The notes beneath the pieces are model-generated. The model saw only the letters and a list, made by a program, of their open reading frames with translations. It was not told the DNA's origin and did no database searches. From contig NZ_CP041970.1 in NCBI RefSeq assembly GCF_009884975.1, positions 62,001 to 126,000 of the forward strand: a stretch of DNA of 64,000 nucleotides, written 5' to 3'. Origin of the DNA: Acinetobacter dispersus (GTDB taxonomy: Bacteria; Pseudomonadota; Gammaproteobacteria; Pseudomonadales; Moraxellaceae). The position numbers were made by a program, and so were the translations under genes. Shown one piece after another: positions 22,703 to 30,426 of this stretch. How positions within the stretch are numbered: the first letter of the stretch is position 1; every line of letters starts with the position of its first letter.

Positions 22703-23844
22703 AAAAAGACAATGCATATCAATTGCGCGAGTATATGTATATAAAAGTATGTAAAGGTGCCCGAACAGATCCGTTTAAGACTAGTTTCTTGTATTTTCTG
22801 AAATTATCTGAGAACCTTCCAATTTTCGATTATTCTTCTCTATCTTTATATCAACGTTGTGCAATCTCGGGCCTTCAAATTTTAACTGAAGAAATTCCAA
22901 GCCAAGATATCTCGCGTTTGCTTGGACAAGCCGCGAAGATCGACTCTACTCCACTGCCTTGGGTCTCAGATGTTTTTGGCGTTTTGGCTATAAAATGGTT
23001 AGTTGAAAAATTGGGTGAACCGAGCATTGATTGTGAGTTCAATAATTGGGTTTCAGGATTTCTAGAGCAACAAATAAGGGGTGATCACTTCGATATTTTT
23101 GAGAAAGATATAGCTATGTTTGTTATCAGAGGTGATTCTGTTGTTTTTTCCAGTGCATGTGTGCCACTGTTTCTTCATTACCAGAAGATAATAAGTATCG
23201 AAGATCACCAAAGCCGTCTTTCCCTCATTAACCGGTTCCTGAATGAATTTCGAGCGCTAGCAAAAGGAGAGGCTTCAAATGCAATTCTGAGCTTGATCAT
23301 TTATGTATTCGATCAAATTAATCAGGATGTAGCTATAGTAGCGCCCAATGGATGGAGCTTCGATGATCTAGTTAAGTTTCTGGAAAATATTCCAGTTGGT
23401 CTCAAGCGCTGGACATGGGAGGAAGCTGGACGTACGAGAGGTGCTAAACCAGTTAAGTGGTTGATAGAGAACGAGTATCATGTTCAGAATCTCCTCTACA
23501 TTATGCTCGCCCCAATATTTAATGACATCGCTGATGAAGTAAACCTTCAACCTGTCGGACAGAAGAACCCACGTCTTGATCTTTATTTGCCTACCTTACA
23601 TACGATTATTGAAGTAAAGTACCGTAAGGACAATAAAAAGTCCTTTCCAATGCTTATTGGGGAGATCGCTGAAGATGCATCACTTTACCGTGTTGATACA
23701 AAACATAAAGATGCACATATTATCAGTTTTCTATGGGATAGGACTCGTGCGACACAAGAGCATGCCAAATTCAAGGAAGGTATTTTAAATATTGAAGGGA
23801 TAGATGGCTGTGTTGTGATTAGTGCACCTTCAACAATGGATTGA
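22690..23844 (+). CDS. Argonaute-associated PD-(D/E)XK nuclease effector
   Basis: A 384-aa protein whose start lies inside the 3' end of the Argonaute gene. The first 280 residues are helical with no known motif. The C-terminal part holds the restriction-nuclease core: NPRLDLYLPTLHTIIEVKYRK (about 292-312), i.e. an Asp, a spacer and E-V-K, then helices. Inactive long-B Argonautes are known to work with such nucleases (reported as bAgaN or BPAN systems), which degrade DNA indiscriminately after guide-dependent target recognition and cause abortive infection. The pairing here fits that type; the mechanism is inferred by homology. Confidence 0.82.
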   Translation: MVSVEKDNAYQLREYMYIKVCKGARTDPFKTSFLYFLKLSENLPIFDYSSLSLYQRCAISGLQILTEEIPSQDISRLLGQAAKIDSTPLPWVSDVFGVLAIKWLVEKLGEPSIDCEFNNWVSGFLEQQIRGDHFDIFEKDIAMFVIRGDSVVFSSACVPLFLHYQKIISIEDHQSRLSLINRFLNEFRALAKGEASNAILSLIIYVFDQINQDVAIVAPNGWSFDDLVKFLENIPVGLKRWTWEEAGRTRGAKPVKWLIENEYHVQNLLYIMLAPIFNDIADEVNLQPVGQKNPRLDLYLPTLHTIIEVKYRKDNKKSFPMLIGEIAEDASLYRVDTKHKDAHIISFLWDRTRATQEHAKFKEGILNIEGIDGCVVISAPSTMD

Positions 23845-24003
23845 AATTAAAAAGTTTTTAGAATATTAGTGGCTATTTAAAGAATAAATTTTGAGCAAAT
23901 CTATGTGGCTCTAAAGTTAAATTAAAATAATTGAAAAATTTGTTTATAATTGAATAGTTACAAATCTAAAAGAATTAGTGATTCGGCCATTGGGGGAGAT
24001 AAG

Positions 24004-25260
24004 ATGGAGTACCAGACTTTTAGTAGGCATGGGCTGACAAAAGTATTACGTAAAAGTGATTTTCTCAATATTCCTAAAAGCTCTCAAGAGACTTACCGTG
24101 AAAGCTTAATTAATGATTCTATCTCTTCTGCACAAACTAAATTTAATGGCTCTAATTTGTCCTTATCATCATTTGTACTAAAAGGAAATTTAGTTTTCAA
24201 GTTAGAAAATCAAGCTCATATAATTGTTGAAAGGAAAATAACTTTTAACTTAAGACGCGCTTGTCAAATCCAAGCTCCTAATCGTAATAATATTATAGGT
24301 AATCTTAAACTCTTCTTAAGAGAGGGGGTTCCGTGCCGAGTATATAGGTTGGATATTAAAAAGTTCTATGAATCTTTTTCATATATACATATATGTAAAG
24401 AAGTTGATAATCTTTACAAGTTGAGTCCCCATAGTAAAAATCTGATAAAGCATATTTTAACAAAGCATCAGTCTCTTGGTGGAAGAGGCACGCCTAGAGG
24501 ATTACCATTGAGCTCATGTATTAGTGAGTTAATGATGAAAGGTTTTGATAGTCAGATAAGGAATAGTAGTAATACTTTTTTCTACTCTAGATATGTGGAT
24601 GATATTATAATAATTACTTCAGGGGTTGAGGATAAAAATGAATTTTTAAAATATATAAAAACTATTTTGCCCCATGGTTTGGATTTTAACTATAACAAAT
24701 TAGAAATATCTGATAAAATAAATTCAGTGGGGAAGGTTTTAGATGTTAGTCCAAAAAAAGTTGTAATTAAATTTGAATATTTAGGTTATAAGGTTGTTGT
24801 TAGTGATCCTTATAAAAGTTCTAAAAATAATAAGCAGAGAGTTGTGGATGTAGATCTTGCTACTAAAAAGGCTAAAAAATATAAGTTAAGAATTACGCGT
24901 GCTTTCTATGATTTTGTAAAAACAAAAGATGTAAATTTACTTAAAGATCGTATTAAATACCTTGCTAATAATTTTAGGGTTTATAACGTTCATATTGAGA
25001 AAACAAAGCTTGCGGGTATTTATCATAATTACCCAGAAATTCAACTTGAGGCTAAAAATCTTAAAGAATTAGATCATTATCTAAGAGGGGTGGTTTTGAC
25101 TAGGAATGGAAGAATAGGGCGATTTCTTGTACCTTTACTCACAGGGAAACTTAAAAGAGAGCTTCTTCAGAATAGCTTTTTAAAAGGTCATTCTGAGAAA
25201 AGATTTATTCATTTTTCTGCACAGCGTATTGCTGAAATAAAAAAATGTTGGGAGTATTAA
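24004..25260 (+). CDS. drt3a: Drt3a-type defence reverse transcriptase (UG3-like)
   Basis: A 418-aa reverse transcriptase. I start it at ATG 24004, which has GGGGGAG 5 bp upstream. The open frame reaches back to TTG 23950, but that codon overlaps a TATAAT box. Motifs: RLDIKKFYESF (first catalytic Asp near 117), RGTPRGLPLSSCISEL (about 161-176) and SRYVDDIIII (197-200 YVDD). There is no intron maturase domain or endonuclease. Two adjacent, unequal reverse transcriptases, shorter first and longer second, match DRT type 3. Upstream reports describe this enzyme copying an ACAC-type RNA template; see the candidate RNA at 27251. Confidence 0.85.
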   Translation: MEYQTFSRHGLTKVLRKSDFLNIPKSSQETYRESLINDSISSAQTKFNGSNLSLSSFVLKGNLVFKLENQAHIIVERKITFNLRRACQIQAPNRNNIIGNLKLFLREGVPCRVYRLDIKKFYESFSYIHICKEVDNLYKLSPHSKNLIKHILTKHQSLGGRGTPRGLPLSSCISELMMKGFDSQIRNSSNTFFYSRYVDDIIIITSGVEDKNEFLKYIKTILPHGLDFNYNKLEISDKINSVGKVLDVSPKKVVIKFEYLGYKVVVSDPYKSSKNNKQRVVDVDLATKKAKKYKLRITRAFYDFVKTKDVNLLKDRIKYLANNFRVYNVHIEKTKLAGIYHNYPEIQLEAKNLKELDHYLRGVVLTRNGRIGRFLVPLLTGKLKRELLQNSFLKGHSEKRFIHFSAQRIAEIKKCWEY

Positions 25261-25269
25261 TTTTTAATC

Positions 25270-27231
25270 ATGTCTAAGAAAAATTTGATTAAACGAAATG
25301 ATTACGATCGAGTACTCATAACGGAAACTCTGCCCTATGAAACTCCAATTATATTTTCTAATAATGGTTTGTATGATCGAATTAAGAATATAAATATATT
25401 CTCATTATTTGAACAAAAGATAATTAAGGAGCTAGTTCTTTGTAATGGGGGGTACATAAAAAGTAAACCAACTAAGCCCTATCTTTATAAAATTAGAAAG
25501 AATGCGCTAGAGTATAGGCGACTTGCTTTATTGCACCCTGCCTCTCAATGGAAGATTAGAGAATTTTATAATGAATATGATAAGTTAATTCTATATTATT
25601 GCTCAGAAAATCCTGCTTCAATACGTGCACCAAAAAAAATTGCTAGTTCATTTTACTCTAAAGGTTCTTGGGAAAATATATATAAATATAAAACAGGAAG
25701 TGTTACATCAGATACAATAGATGGCTATGCTAAACATACACCTTCCTTCTTTACATATAAAGGATATGATCGTCTTTATAAGTTTTTTAATTCATCAGAT
25801 TATTTTAATCTTGAGAAAAAGTTTAAAATTCAAATGAGTTTAGATGTATCAAAGTGTTTTGATAGTATATATACCCATTCAATGGCTTGGGCTACTAAGG
25901 AAAAAGAATTTGTTAAAAATAATTTGAATGTATCATCATTTGGTGAGGATTTTGATTTTACTATTCGACATGGAAATTATAATGAAACAAATGGTATCCC
26001 AATTGGACCTGAAGTTAGTAGAATATTTTCGGAAATAATTTTTCAAAGAATAGATGGTATAGTAATTGGATATTTAAAAAATCAAGACTTAATTTTTGAT
26101 GTTGAATATACTTTTCGAAGATATGTAGATGATGTTTATATTTTTGCAAAAGATGAGGATGTAGCTAGAAAAATTTATTCAATTTATGCTGATACTCTAA
26201 TGAAGTTTAATCTTCATACTAATAGTTCTAAGTTAAGTATCCAATATAGACCATTCGTTAGTAAAAAATCTAGACTAATTCATGGTGCTAGTAGTCTTGC
26301 AAATATATTTTTTGATACTTGCTTTATGAAAAATGATTTTGGTCAATTAAAACCAAAGAATATACATTCACCTTGGAAAGTTGCTAAAACATTTATTGAT
26401 TCTATTAAAAATCTTTGTAATAGTAATGAGGTCGATTATGATGAAATCTCTTCTTTTATAATTTCATCTATTACAGAAAGAATTAAAAGATTAATTAATG
26501 TTGAAGAGGAAATAATTGCTGAAGAAGTTAAATCTTATTTCCATGTTATTAAAACCCTCCTAGAGGTTAGCTTTTTTCTTTACAGTGTTGCGCCGTCAGT
26601 TAGCTCATCTTATAAGCTAAGTACAATAATAATTTTACTTGTAAGATTTACTAATATTCGACTTAAAGTTCATCAGGATGAGGTGTGCCATAAAATATAT
26701 GAACTTACTAGTCAACTTCTTCTAGATGAATCACAAAGTCAGGGAACTAATCCAATTGAAGGTTTTGTTCATTTAGAGTTTATTAATATCCTTATAGCAA
26801 CTAGGGAACTGGGAGACGAATATTTAATTCCTGAGTCAGTAATTGAAGGTATTTTTCCTAAAATGAAAGATTTATCCTATTTTTCAGTCACATCCTGTTT
26901 GTTTTATATTAAAAATGCTGAAGGATTTGATAATATTCGAAACAATTTGAATGCCTATTTAAACAAAAAATTTGAGGATTTAAGTGATATAGCTACATGT
27001 AGCGAGAAATTACATTTATTATTAGATGTTTTAAGTTGTCCATACATTCCTATTAAATTTCGAAAAAAATGGTTAAAAGCACTAGGTCGAAGAATAGGGG
27101 TGCCAACGATGAGCCCAGTAGAAATAAATAATAATTTAGATAGTTTGACCAAAGGCTATTGGCAGATTAATTGGTCAGATGTTGATCTTCTTAATTCTTT
27201 AGAAAAGAAAGAGTTGAAGAGAGCGTATTAG
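25270..27231 (+). CDS. drt3b: Drt3b-type defence reverse transcriptase (UG8-like)
   Basis: A 653-aa reverse transcriptase 9 bp downstream of drt3a. Motifs: IQMSLDVSKCFDSIYTHS (catalytic Asp near 192), NETNGIPIGPEVSRIFSEI (about 238-256) and FRRYVDDVYIF (YVDD 285-288). A long C-terminal helical extension (about 330-653) has no recognised domain but is typical of defence-type UG reverse transcriptases. Composition is very AT-rich, like drt3a. Together with Drt3a and a non-coding RNA it would form the DRT3 antiphage system. Which UG group each belongs to would need a tree. Confidence 0.85.
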   Translation: MSKKNLIKRNDYDRVLITETLPYETPIIFSNNGLYDRIKNINIFSLFEQKIIKELVLCNGGYIKSKPTKPYLYKIRKNALEYRRLALLHPASQWKIREFYNEYDKLILYYCSENPASIRAPKKIASSFYSKGSWENIYKYKTGSVTSDTIDGYAKHTPSFFTYKGYDRLYKFFNSSDYFNLEKKFKIQMSLDVSKCFDSIYTHSMAWATKEKEFVKNNLNVSSFGEDFDFTIRHGNYNETNGIPIGPEVSRIFSEIIFQRIDGIVIGYLKNQDLIFDVEYTFRRYVDDVYIFAKDEDVARKIYSIYADTLMKFNLHTNSSKLSIQYRPFVSKKSRLIHGASSLANIFFDTCFMKNDFGQLKPKNIHSPWKVAKTFIDSIKNLCNSNEVDYDEISSFIISSITERIKRLINVEEEIIAEEVKSYFHVIKTLLEVSFFLYSVAPSVSSSYKLSTIIILLVRFTNIRLKVHQDEVCHKIYELTSQLLLDESQSQGTNPIEGFVHLEFINILIATRELGDEYLIPESVIEGIFPKMKDLSYFSVTSCLFYIKNAEGFDNIRNNLNAYLNKKFEDLSDIATCSEKLHLLLDVLSCPYIPIKFRKKWLKALGRRIGVPTMSPVEINNNLDSLTKGYWQINWSDVDLLNSLEKKELKRAY

Positions 27232-27250
27232 TTGTTTAAAATTTGTTTTA

Positions 27251-27437
27251 GGGAAACAAGTAATCTTCTTTCACATTTGAGCAATCAGTGTGCACACCTG
27301 TAAAGCAGGCCTCTTTTTCATGGGAAATTATTTGGTTTTACGACTTAAGTTATTTTCTGAGTTTTATGAGTGCGAGTTGTTGAGTGAAGAAATTTGTTTG
27401 ATAATTAGCCACACACCCAGAGGATTACCTGTTTCCC
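27251..27437 (+). ncRNA. Candidate DRT3 template RNA
   Basis: Just 19 bp after drt3b, 27251-27267 (GGGAAACAAGTAATCTT) can pair with 27421-27437 over 17 positions: 15 Watson-Crick pairs, one G-U and one A-C mismatch. This closes a domain of about 187 nt. Inside, the sequence has the self-complementary GTGTGCACAC (27288-27297) and a CCTG/CAGG hairpin (27297-27309). An ACACAC tract at 27411-27416 lies four bases before the 3' closing strand. As I recall, recent work on DRT3 describes an RNA with an ACACAC template copied into GT repeats, which fits well. There is no open frame here. Confidence 0.65.
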
Positions 27438-27925
27438 GCCTTTTATTAAATCCTAAACTTGTTTAAGTTAGTCCTAATGAAGATAAGTATTACAATACTT
27501 TGAAACAAGGTAAGCAATGTTCTTCAAGTGATGAATTAGAGTAGAAATTCAAAAATATGATAGTTGATAGCTGGGAATACTTAAAAGAACTATTTTGAGA
27601 ACTTTTTTAAAATTAAGTAAGAGTTTCATTCTAATTCAAATTTGGATATGGTGAAGATGGATGATAGGACAGTATGAACTAATGATTTGTATCCTAATCT
27701 GTATACCTTTTTAATATAAATTTTATTTTATCAATTATAATAACTAGTTAGTCGATCAGTTTGTTAGACCCCTTCCTAAATTCTTGTTATAAAAAGCATT
27801 GTTTAAAAAAGACATTGTCACAAAATTTGGCACAAATTATAAAATCTATAAGATTCTATTAGATTTTAATTATTTGATAAATAATGAATTAAACCTAAAT
27901 AGAATCTATTAAAAAGTTATTTAGA
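27438..27925. other. Non-coding tail of the island
   Basis: About 490 bp of AT-rich DNA separates the candidate RNA from the right attachment repeat. No intact gene is visible. A short possible gene remnant lies near 27470-27600: reading NEDKYYNTLKQGKQCSSSDELE, stop, KFKNMIVDSWEYLKELF cannot be attributed to a family. Direct sequence near 27835-27915 repeats AGATTCTATTAG-like motifs (AATCTATAAGATTCTATTAGATTTTAAT and AATAGAATCTATTA). Confidence 0.4.
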
Positions 27926-27955
27926 GAGTTCGAATCTCACCGCTTCCGCCAAATA
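27926..27955 (+). repeat. Right attachment-site repeat of the island
   Basis: An exact 30-bp copy of 4271-4300, i.e. the 3' end of tRNA-Ser with CCA. It is followed after 1 bp by a terminator hairpin that must have been the original terminator of tRNA-Ser before insertion. Confidence 0.92.
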
Positions 27956-27956
27956 C

Positions 27957-27991
27957 AAAAAAGCCCTTATGAAAATAAGGGCTTTTTTATT
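27957..27991. terminator. Terminator beyond the island, shared with lysE
   Basis: AAAAAAGCCCTTAT, loop, ATAAGGGCTTTTTT: a 12-bp hairpin with A and T runs on both sides. It suits both the tRNA-Ser side (+) and the convergent exporter gene (-). Confidence 0.9.
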
Positions 27992-28001
27992 TCTCTGTGT
28001 T

Positions 28002-28598
28002 TTAGATTAACAACTTTGTTGCAATCGCCCACATCATAAGTCCAACAACAACATCTAGAATTCTCCATGAACTGGCCTTTTTAAACCAAGGCAATAAAAC
28101 TCTTGCGCCATAGCCTAAAGCGAAAAAGAAGATCCATGAAGAAAGTATGGTCCCAGCTGCAAATAAATACAGATGATCTGCAAACTGAACTGAAATCGAA
28201 CCAACCAGAATCACGGTGTCTAGATAGACATGTGGATTCAGCCATGTGAAGGCCAAGCACATACCAATAATTTTAAATAGCGAGTCTTTTTCAATTTCAC
28301 TGGGGTTGAGTGCTGAACTATTATTGATGGCTGAGTAAAAATTTCTAAGCCCGTATAAAAATAAAAAAGCAGCACCAAAGTATTTGGCAATGGTGACGAT
28401 CAAGGGGAAGTCAATCACGATTTTTGAAAAGCCCATGACCCCTAAATAAATCAAGATAGAATCCGAAAGTGCACAGATCAAACAGACCCAAAAAACATGC
28501 TGCTGCTTTAAGCCTTGTTTTAGAACAAAAGCATTTTGCGCGCCAATGGCTAAAATTAAAGAAAAGCCAATACCAAGCCCATAGAAAAATGCAGTCAT
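28002..28598 (-). CDS. LysE/ArgO-family amino acid exporter
   Basis: A 198-aa inner-membrane protein with about six membrane segments. It exports basic amino acids (Lys or Arg) in the known family. It has the family start GLGIGFSLILAIGAQNAFVLKQGL, including the G-A-Q-N-A-F motif, and FTWLNPHVYLDTVILVG (N-P-H-x-x-L-D). I start it at the ATG with GAGGAA 6 bp upstream, five codons inside the longer frame, which would start at TTG. A remnant of an ArgP-like regulator lies divergently at 28812, where the regulator of such exporters normally sits. Confidence 0.9.
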   Translation of the reverse strand: MTAFFYGLGIGFSLILAIGAQNAFVLKQGLKQQHVFWVCLICALSDSILIYLGVMGFSKIVIDFPLIVTIAKYFGAAFLFLYGLRNFYSAINNSSALNPSEIEKDSLFKIIGMCLAFTWLNPHVYLDTVILVGSISVQFADHLYLFAAGTILSSWIFFFALGYGARVLLPWFKKASSWRILDVVVGLMMWAIATKLLI

Positions 28599-29148
28599 AT
28601 TTTGGTTCCTCAATCATATAGGGTGGTCTGTGCTGGTTTTGGCTGGAAAACAACGTGCATATGCTTAGGCAAAGGCAGTTCGTCTAACGCTTGGATCAAG
28701 TGTTAGATGCTTTTTTCCATTAAAAATTTACTGTTTGCTATTATCTTTTTTTATTTATAAAAGTCAGTAAAATTAAGATTGTTTTGGTTTGGCTAAATTT
28801 TTTTAAGGTTTATGCTGAACACAAAACAAGGTGAAGCATCTTTTGCTATCGCAGAAAAGGGGCCTTTTGAATAGACTGTTATGAGGCTTCAAGAGTAAAA
28901 GCCAATGGCTTGTAGGTTGGACTTTAGCGATAGCTTTATTTATCTGAGATGGATATGACTGAATAAGTGTTTAGAGGTCGGTGATGTAGCAAAGCTGCTT
29001 AATCTTGTTGTCCGAAATACCCCCCTTATTTTTCAATTATTGCCCTTATTTTCAGAATTGTTTCAGATCAAAATTAAAAACAATCGACACAGGAAGTGTT
29101 CGAGGGAATACCCAAGCACATATTTAAAAATAATGAAGTGAGTCAGGC
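28599..29148. other. Intergenic region with a decayed regulator start
   Basis: About 550 bp between the divergent exporter and MFS genes. It holds the argP-like remnant at 28812-28874 and otherwise no open frame or repeat that I can support. Confidence 0.5.
28812..28874 (+). pseudogene. Remnant: 5' end of an ArgP-like LysR regulator gene
   Basis: A 20-codon frame, MLNTKQGEASFAIAEKGPFE then stop, is clearly related to the first residues of the intact regulator at 30427 (MLDNKQCEAFFAVAEHGSFE). The 60 bp before each start are also similar, including TAAATTTTTTTAAGGTTT. This is thus a leftover copy of the regulator, in its expected place divergent from lysE. The 1.6 kb holding the MFS gene separates the two copies. 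Confidence 0.75.
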
Positions 29149-30312
29149 ATGGACCTCAATCATAATATTCAAAGTGTAAACAATCTGATGCTCAGCAAAA
29201 CACGAAAAGTGATTGCGCTGGGGTTTGCCACACAAGGCCTTGGCTACGCGACCGTGATGACGGCACTCCCGACAATAAAAGGTCGATTCAGACTTTCAGA
29301 TGATCAGTTGTCGCTAATTATTCTAGGGGTATGTATTGCAGCGGCACTCGGTTCAATTTTAGCTGATCGTATCGCAGTCAAGCTTGGTTCACGACTTGCC
29401 GTTGTGACTGGTTTTATTTTTGAAGCGATAGGAATAGCAATTGCTGCATTTAGTCCAAATGTGATTCTTATGATTGCGAGTTTTTTGCTTTATGGGCTTG
29501 GACTAGGTTGTTTAGATGCAGCACTGAATATGCAAGCGGTTATGATGGAGCAACGGCTTGGTAAAAGTGTATTTGGTGGTTTCTTTGCTTGTTACACCGC
29601 GGCTGCATTTTTAGGGGCATTGATTATGTCAGCTACTGTTTCAACTGCACTCGGAGCAACGACAGCATTATGCATTGCAGTGGCGATCGCCTTCATCACC
29701 TCGCAACTCTCTAGACACTGGTTATTTCAGCAAAAACAATGCTCAGAAATACTTTCGCAAGAGAAACCAGCAATTCCATATCAACAGCTTCTCATCTTTG
29801 GACTGATTATTTTAATTGTGTTTATTGTCGATTCTGCAATCAGTACATGGAGTTCAATTTATCTCAAAGATGTTTTGGCAAGCTCGGCAACCATTGCTCC
29901 TTTGGGTTATGCAGCCTATCAAATTGGAATTTTACTCACACGCTTAAGTCTTGATTATTTACTACAATTTAAAACAGCGACATGGATTGCTTTAGTCACG
30001 CTCCTGATCGGGGCATTCGGATGTGTATTGTCTGGAATCAGCCATTCATTAGTGACCGTTATTTTGGGTTTTGCATTGGCTGGTGTTGCTGTAGGTGCTT
30101 TGGTGCCACTTACATATTCTGCTGTAGGTCGTTTGGATGAAAGCCGGCGTGATGAAATTATTGCTCGAGTTAATATTTTTAATTATGGCGGTGCAGTAGC
30201 GGGTGCGGTCATTGTTGGGCTATTAGCAACACCTTTTGGTTATGCACCGTCCTTTATCGGTTTGGCTTTTGCTTTACTCAGTATCATTTATTTGAGAAAA
30301 AGACTGGTTTAA
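29149..30312 (+). CDS. MFS transporter
   Basis: A 387-aa integral membrane protein with about 12 hydrophobic segments. The loop between segments 2 and 3 has an MFS-type motif (LGSILADRIAVKLGSRLAVV), followed by LYGLGLGCLDAALNMQAVMMEQ. This resembles bacterial sugar- or drug-efflux-type MFS proteins such as the YbjJ group; the substrate cannot be told. It precedes the regulator gene by 114 bp on the same strand, so it could be controlled by it. Confidence 0.85.
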   Translation: MDLNHNIQSVNNLMLSKTRKVIALGFATQGLGYATVMTALPTIKGRFRLSDDQLSLIILGVCIAAALGSILADRIAVKLGSRLAVVTGFIFEAIGIAIAAFSPNVILMIASFLLYGLGLGCLDAALNMQAVMMEQRLGKSVFGGFFACYTAAAFLGALIMSATVSTALGATTALCIAVAIAFITSQLSRHWLFQQKQCSEILSQEKPAIPYQQLLIFGLIILIVFIVDSAISTWSSIYLKDVLASSATIAPLGYAAYQIGILLTRLSLDYLLQFKTATWIALVTLLIGAFGCVLSGISHSLVTVILGFALAGVAVGALVPLTYSAVGRLDESRRDEIIARVNIFNYGGAVAGAVIVGLLATPFGYAPSFIGLAFALLSIIYLRKRLV

Positions 30313-30426
30313 TTTTTATCAATCAGGACAAAGCTATTTTGTGCTGGTTATGATCATCTTTTTTTATTTTTAAAATTTAGTAAGATTAAAGTTGTTTAGA
30401 TTTTCCTAAATTTTTTTAAGGTTTTT

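Larger units (their letters stand above)
4271..27955. mobile_element. Mobilizable genomic island in tRNA-Ser carrying three defence systems
   Basis: A segment of about 23.7 kb is bounded by a perfect 30-bp direct repeat derived from the 3' end of tRNA-Ser. From left to right it carries: tyrosine integrase and Xis-like gene, a putative oriT, a ColE1-like mob module, decayed prophage genes, envelope or hypothetical genes, an IS3 remnant, Gabija, an Argonaute-nuclease pair and a DRT3-type reverse transcriptase pair. No replication gene or type IV secretion genes were recognised, so it would need a helper conjugative element. The flanking genes are ordinary core genes. Confidence 0.9.

Noticed and set aside
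23950..24003. TTG start 18 codons upstream of drt3a
   Set aside because: The TTG overlaps a TATAAT box, and a strong GGGGGAG sits before ATG 24004.
24004..27231. Retron or group II intron as the source of the reverse transcriptases
   Set aside because: No msr/msd-like inverted repeats upstream of the first RT, no maturase or endonuclease domain, and two different RTs in tandem fit DRT3 better.
4313..27955. CRISPR array
   Set aside because: I saw no series of regularly spaced repeats and no cas-like genes anywhere in the window.
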